Positions 13,735-16,633 of a stretch of DNA of 16,633 nt are shown in pieces; positions within the stretch are counted from its first letter, which is position 1; each line of letters opens with the position of its first letter. Position numbers and translations under genes: made by a program. The notes under the pieces are model-generated. The model ran no database searches, had not been told where the DNA came from, and worked only from the letters and a program-made list of their open reading frames with translations. Source of the DNA: Clostridiales bacterium (lineage in GTDB: Bacteria; Bacillota; Clostridia; Saccharofermentanales; DTU023). Where the stretch lies: the NCBI GenBank assembly GCA_004556925.1, contig SFFI01000024.1:1-16633 (forward strand), in the 5' to 3' direction.

Positions 13735-16095
13735 ATGATGAAAAAAGAAAAATACACTATTGGAGGCATGCACTGCGCGGCTTGCTCAGCCGCGGTGGAG
13801 CGGGCTGTCAACAAAATAAATGGCGTCGAAGAAGTATCTGTTAATCTGCTCACCAATTCTATGCAGGTTTCCTACGATGAAGGAAAGCTTAAGTCCGCAG
13901 ATATCGTGCAGGCCGTGGAGCAAGCAGGCTATACTGCTAGCATGATGCCAGGCTCTGAACCTGGCCCTGCTGACGGCACTACTATATATGCATCCCGGGA
14001 CAGTTCTGCCCCGCCCCCGGAAAACCCTGCCCTGGCCGCGGAGGCGGCCCGCAGGGATTTTGCAGAGAAAGACCGCCTGGACATGCTCCACCGGCTCCGG
14101 ATATCGGTGGGATTTTGCCTGCCTCTCTTTTACCTTTCTATGGGGCATATGATGGGCTGGCCCCTGCCCGGCATATTCTTGGGCATGGAAAACTCCATGA
14201 TTTTCGGCCTTACGCAATTTCTCCTCCTCCTCCCCATCCTCATGGTCAACCGCAACTACTTCCGCTCCGGCTGGAGGTCCATGGTCCACAAGTCTCCCAA
14301 CATGGATGCCCTCATCGCCCTGGGGTCCGCTGCGGCCACCCTCTATGGCATCTATGCTCTCTATAAAATTGCCTACGGCTTGGGCTGGCAGGATCTTGCT
14401 ATGGTCCATACCTTCAGCATGGACCTCTATTTTGAATCAGCGGGGACCATCCTGACCTTGATTACCCTGGGCAAATACCTGGAATCCAAGGCTAAATCTA
14501 AAACGTCTTCTGCCATTTCCGCCCTCCTAGACCTCACCCCCAAAGAAGCCACCCGGATCCGGGATGGCCAGGAGGAGCGCGTGCGTGTCGAAGCCCTCCA
14601 AGTGGGCGATATCCTCCTAGTCCGTACAGGCGAAGCTGTGCCTGTCGATGGTTCTATCTTAGAAGGTCAGGCTGCCCTAGATGAGTCCGCCCTTACGGGG
14701 GAGTCTATTCCTCTGGCCAAAGGCCCTGGCGATCAAGTAACCGGGGCCAGCTTGGTCCAGTCAGGCTACTTCCGCATGCGGGCGGAAAAGCTAGGTCAAG
14801 ACACCACCCTAGCCAAGATCATCAATTTAGTGGAAGAAGCCTCCTCTTCCAAAGCCCCTATCTCGAAAATCGCAGACCAGGTTTCCGCCGTCTTTGTGCC
14901 GGCGGTAATCGCCATAGCCCTCGTGACCCTTGTCGTTTGGCTCGCCCTGGGCTACGGCTTTGAGCACGCCCTCTCCATGGCCATTGCGGTCTTGGTTATT
15001 TCTTGTCCTTGTGCCATGGGCCTGGCCACCCCCACCGCCATCATGGTAGGAACGGGCCGAGGGGCTAAAAACGGCATCCTGATCAAATCGGCGGAAGCTC
15101 TGGAAATTGCCGGTGGCTTAACCAGCCTGGTCTTAGACAAGACCGGCACGATCACTGAGGGTAAGCCCCAGGTGACCGACCTGATCCCTCTGCAAGGCTC
15201 AGCTACTGACCTCCTGCAGCTGGCCTATTCCTTGGAAAAGTTATCGGAGCATCCTCTAGCTCTCGCCATAGTCCAAAAGGCGGAGGCAGAGGGGGTCAGC
15301 AGCCTGGAGATCACACATTTTGGCCAAGATCCCGGCCAGGGTATCTATGGTGAGCTTGGGGGCGAGAAAGTTTTGGCCGGCAATCTCAAAATGCTGGAAA
15401 AACATGGCTTAGCAAGTCCAGACCTCAAAGCGGAACGGGACCGCCTGGCCCAAGAGGGCAAGACCCCCCTCTTCTTTGCAAGGGCCGGCCAAGTCCTCGG
15501 CCTTATCGCCGTAGCAGACGTCATCAAGGCAGATTCTGCCGAAGCGATTGCCGACCTCCAAGACTTAGGCCTCAAACTTTCCATGGTCACGGGCGATAAC
15601 CAGCAAACCGCCGAGGCCATACGCCGCAAGGTAGACCTGGACCGCGTGGTGGCCGATGTCCTCCCCCAGGACAAGGACCGAGAAATTGCCCAGCAGCAGC
15701 TGGATGGCGAAAAAGTCGGCATGGTAGGCGACGGTATCAACGACGCCCCTGCCCTGGCCAGGGCAGACTGCGGTATCGCAATTGGTGCCGGTACAGATGT
15801 CGCCATTGAATCCGCAGATATTGTCCTTATGTCCTCCAGCCTCAAGGCAGTGAGCACAGCCATTGCCCTCTCACGCGCCACCCTGCGCGTAATCAAGCAG
15901 AACCTCTTCTGGGCCCTCATTTACAACGTAATATGCATACCCATTGCTGCCGGTATCTTCTTCCTCCCCTTGGGACTCAAGCTCTCCCCCATGATCGCAG
16001 CCCTAGCCATGTCCTTCAGCTCGGTTTTCGTGGTGACCAACGCCCTGCGGCTCCGCTACCTGCCCCTCTCTAAAAAGTCGGCGCGCAAAGGATAA
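13735..16095 (+). CDS. copA: Cu(I)-translocating P-type ATPase CopA
   Basis: P1B-type heavy-metal pump (786 residues) that exports Cu(I), or a similar soft monovalent ion, across the cytoplasmic membrane. One N-terminal HMA domain (about 1-72) has GMHCAAC with metal-binding C14 and C17; a Pro/Ala-rich linker follows, then paired membrane helices. Signatures: TGES in the actuator domain, CPC at 424-426 in the ion-binding helix, DKTGT with phosphorylated D468, the HP dipeptide at 506-507, TGDN, and GDGIND at 665-670. YN at 730-731 and MSFSS at 759-763 complete the Cu(I) (P1B-1) pattern, arguing against a cobalt pump. Two adjacent ATG codons (13735, 13738) follow AGGGG; either could be used. No copper chaperone or CsoR/CopY regulator gene is nearby. 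It follows the importer operon after 219 bp, so any link with cobalamin may be only positional. Confidence 0.96.
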   Translation: MMKKEKYTIGGMHCAACSAAVERAVNKINGVEEVSVNLLTNSMQVSYDEGKLKSADIVQAVEQAGYTASMMPGSEPGPADGTTIYASRDSSAPPPENPALAAEAARRDFAEKDRLDMLHRLRISVGFCLPLFYLSMGHMMGWPLPGIFLGMENSMIFGLTQFLLLLPILMVNRNYFRSGWRSMVHKSPNMDALIALGSAAATLYGIYALYKIAYGLGWQDLAMVHTFSMDLYFESAGTILTLITLGKYLESKAKSKTSSAISALLDLTPKEATRIRDGQEERVRVEALQVGDILLVRTGEAVPVDGSILEGQAALDESALTGESIPLAKGPGDQVTGASLVQSGYFRMRAEKLGQDTTLAKIINLVEEASSSKAPISKIADQVSAVFVPAVIAIALVTLVVWLALGYGFEHALSMAIAVLVISCPCAMGLATPTAIMVGTGRGAKNGILIKSAEALEIAGGLTSLVLDKTGTITEGKPQVTDLIPLQGSATDLLQLAYSLEKLSEHPLALAIVQKAEAEGVSSLEITHFGQDPGQGIYGELGGEKVLAGNLKMLEKHGLASPDLKAERDRLAQEGKTPLFFARAGQVLGLIAVADVIKADSAEAIADLQDLGLKLSMVTGDNQQTAEAIRRKVDLDRVVADVLPQDKDREIAQQQLDGEKVGMVGDGINDAPALARADCGIAIGAGTDVAIESADIVLMSSSLKAVSTAIALSRATLRVIKQNLFWALIYNVICIPIAAGIFFLPLGLKLSPMIAALAMSFSSVFVVTNALRLRYLPLSKKSARKG

Positions 16096-16162
16096 AGAGA
16101 TAAATTACGCTAAAATGAAAAAGTAAATTCCACACTAAAAACGATAAAAGAAAATTTGCCCT

Positions 16163-16196
16163 AAGCCCTGCAAGATAACTCTGGGCAAGGCTTTTT
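16163..16196 (+). terminator. Intrinsic terminator after copA
   Basis: AAGCC-C-TGC (16163-16171) pairs with GCA-A-GGCTT (16185-16193), with one internal mismatch, a 13-base loop and a T-run at 16192-16196. It lies 68 bp past the copA stop on the same strand and probably ends the plus-strand transcript. The tract of five T is short, so strength is moderate. Confidence 0.65.
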
Positions 16197-16309
16197 AGTC
16201 AGTACATCGAAGGGCCCCATTTTCAGTCAGTACATCCAAGGGCCCCATTTTCAGTCAGTACAGCCAAGGGCCCCATTTTCACTCAATACATCCAACTTCC
16301 TCATTTTTC
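16197..16309. repeat. 28-bp tandem repeat, three near-perfect units plus one decayed
   Basis: Units at 16197-16224, 16225-16252 and 16253-16280 differ at one base each from a consensus that starts AGTCAGTACATCC and contains AAGGGCCCCATTTTC. A fourth, degenerate unit follows at 16281-16309 and runs directly into the inner inverted-repeat arm. There are no spacers between units, so this is not a CRISPR array. The decayed unit corresponds to the GAAGTTGGATGTATTGAATG segment of the left arm, suggesting the array grew out of the end of the inverted repeat. Confidence 0.9.
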
Positions 16310-16415
16310 TTACAAGTTTGCAGCTTTTGTACGCCAAAACTTTCTGAAAGCCGGCTTCAGCTGGTTTTTCCCCGCAAAATAGCCCTAAAAGGCCGGTTTT
16401 TATACAAATATACAT
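16270..16415. repeat. Inner imperfect inverted repeat, right copy
   Basis: The reverse complement aligns with 107-250. The CAAACTTGTAAGAAA core lies on the minus strand at about 16309-16323. It is separated from the outer 99-bp arm by 16433-16534, which carries another copy of the same core on the plus strand (about 16478-16492). Confidence 0.8.
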
Positions 16416-16452
16416 CTTCGCACACGAGTTTATACATTCAGACGGAGGAAAA

Positions 16453-16596
16453 ATGGCCCGGGATGTACATTATCTGCAAACTTGTAAGAAAATCCGGAAA
16501 GTTGAAGTATCTCGATCTTTCTACCGCCTGGTGGCGATCACGTCCCTAAAATGGTGTAAAAGCAGAAAGAGCCAGAGGTCAATCTACTGCGTATAA
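16453..16596 (+). CDS. Possible 47-residue basic ORF running into the terminal repeat
   Basis: An ATG at 16453 has a GGAGG ribosome site 4 nt upstream and an open frame of 47 codons to TAA at 16596. The product is strongly basic, with four-residue clusters such as CKKIRK and CKSRKSQR and three cysteines, and no recognised family. Its last 21 codons lie in the 99-bp terminal repeat, so the reverse strand of the left end encodes the same C-terminus, but there an in-frame stop and no good start precede it. It may be a real small gene attached to a repeat or a chance frame; I lean towards chance. Confidence 0.22.
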   Translation: MARDVHYLQTCKKIRKVEVSRSFYRLVAITSLKWCKSRKSQRSIYCV

Positions 16597-16633
16597 TTTG
16601 TAATTGAGAATAAAAAGAAACGAGGTAGAAAAA
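16535..16633. repeat. Right terminal inverted repeat (perfect 99 bp)
   Basis: Exact reverse complement of 1-99. The identity ends sharply on the inner side at 16535. The inner flank differs from the left arm because 16433-16534 has no counterpart there. See the left arm for why a contig-boundary explanation is preferred. Confidence 0.95.

Noticed and set aside
14952..15920. Long minus-strand frames inside copA
   Set aside because: Antisense shadows of a high-GC coding region; the plus-strand frame holds all P-type ATPase motifs.
13735..16095. Cobalt-exporting P-type ATPase (CoaT/P1B-4)
   Set aside because: P1B-4 pumps have an SPC motif and usually no HMA domain; this one has CPC, YN, MxxSS and a CxxC HMA domain, the Cu(I) pattern.
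16197..16309. CRISPR array
   Set aside because: Units follow each other directly without unique spacers and no cas gene is present.
1..16633. Composite transposon or integrative element bounded by the terminal repeats
   Set aside because: No transposase, integrase, target duplication or conjugation gene; the 99-bp length fits a contig cut at a repeat node.

Overview
This 16.6 kb window is a cobalt/cobalamin locus, probably from an anaerobic bacterium. The genes belong to the anaerobic (cobalt-early, cbi-type) corrin pathway, start codons are mixed ATG/GTG/TTG, and Shine-Dalgarno sites are clear. The set of families (CbiK with an extra C-terminal domain, FecCD-type importer, CbiE-CbiT and CbiF-CbiG fusions) suggests Bacillota or a related Gram-positive-type lineage, but the sequence alone does not fix the taxon. 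No rRNA, tRNA, CRISPR array, transposase or phage gene was seen.

Layout. Positions 1-592 are non-coding: a terminal inverted repeat, its imperfect inner extension, and purine-rich sequence. cbiC (593-1234, +) stands alone and converges on a minus-strand operon read from 7448 down to 1330: cbiD, cbiF-cbiG fusion, cbiH, cbiJ, cbiE-cbiT fusion. On the other side of an intergenic promoter region, a cobalamin riboswitch (about 7560-7796) leads a plus-strand unit: a possible 32-codon leader ORF, a secreted CbiK cobaltochelatase carrying an extra C-terminal domain, a structured spacer with a terminator-like hairpin, a substrate-binding protein carrying a related domain at its N-terminus, a FecCD/BtuC-type permease, and an ABC ATPase with a C-terminal accessory domain. 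A copA-type Cu(I) P-type ATPase (13735-16095) follows after a spacer of tandem duplications, then a terminator, a 28-bp tandem repeat and the second inverted-repeat arm.

How the genes fit together. CbiK puts cobalt into sirohydrochlorin; CbiH, CbiF, CbiG, CbiD, CbiJ, CbiE/T and CbiC carry the ring to cobyrinate. CbiL (C20 methylation) is the one corrin-ring step after cobalt insertion that is absent here; amidation and nucleotide-loop genes are also absent. The chelatase and the binding protein both have export signals and share a domain, so the riboswitch-controlled unit looks like an extracytoplasmic metal/tetrapyrrole capture and import system. That reading is an inference.

The locus is unusually rich in short duplications: in-frame 36-bp repeats in two Cbi fusion proteins, duplicated gene 3' ends, 25-, 28- and 35-bp tandem repeats in spacers, and a dispersed motif centred on CTTGTAAG. 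The outermost 99 bp at each end are a perfect inverted repeat; the exact length and abrupt end suggest a contig boundary at a shared assembly k-mer inside a genuine repeat family, not a defined mobile element.
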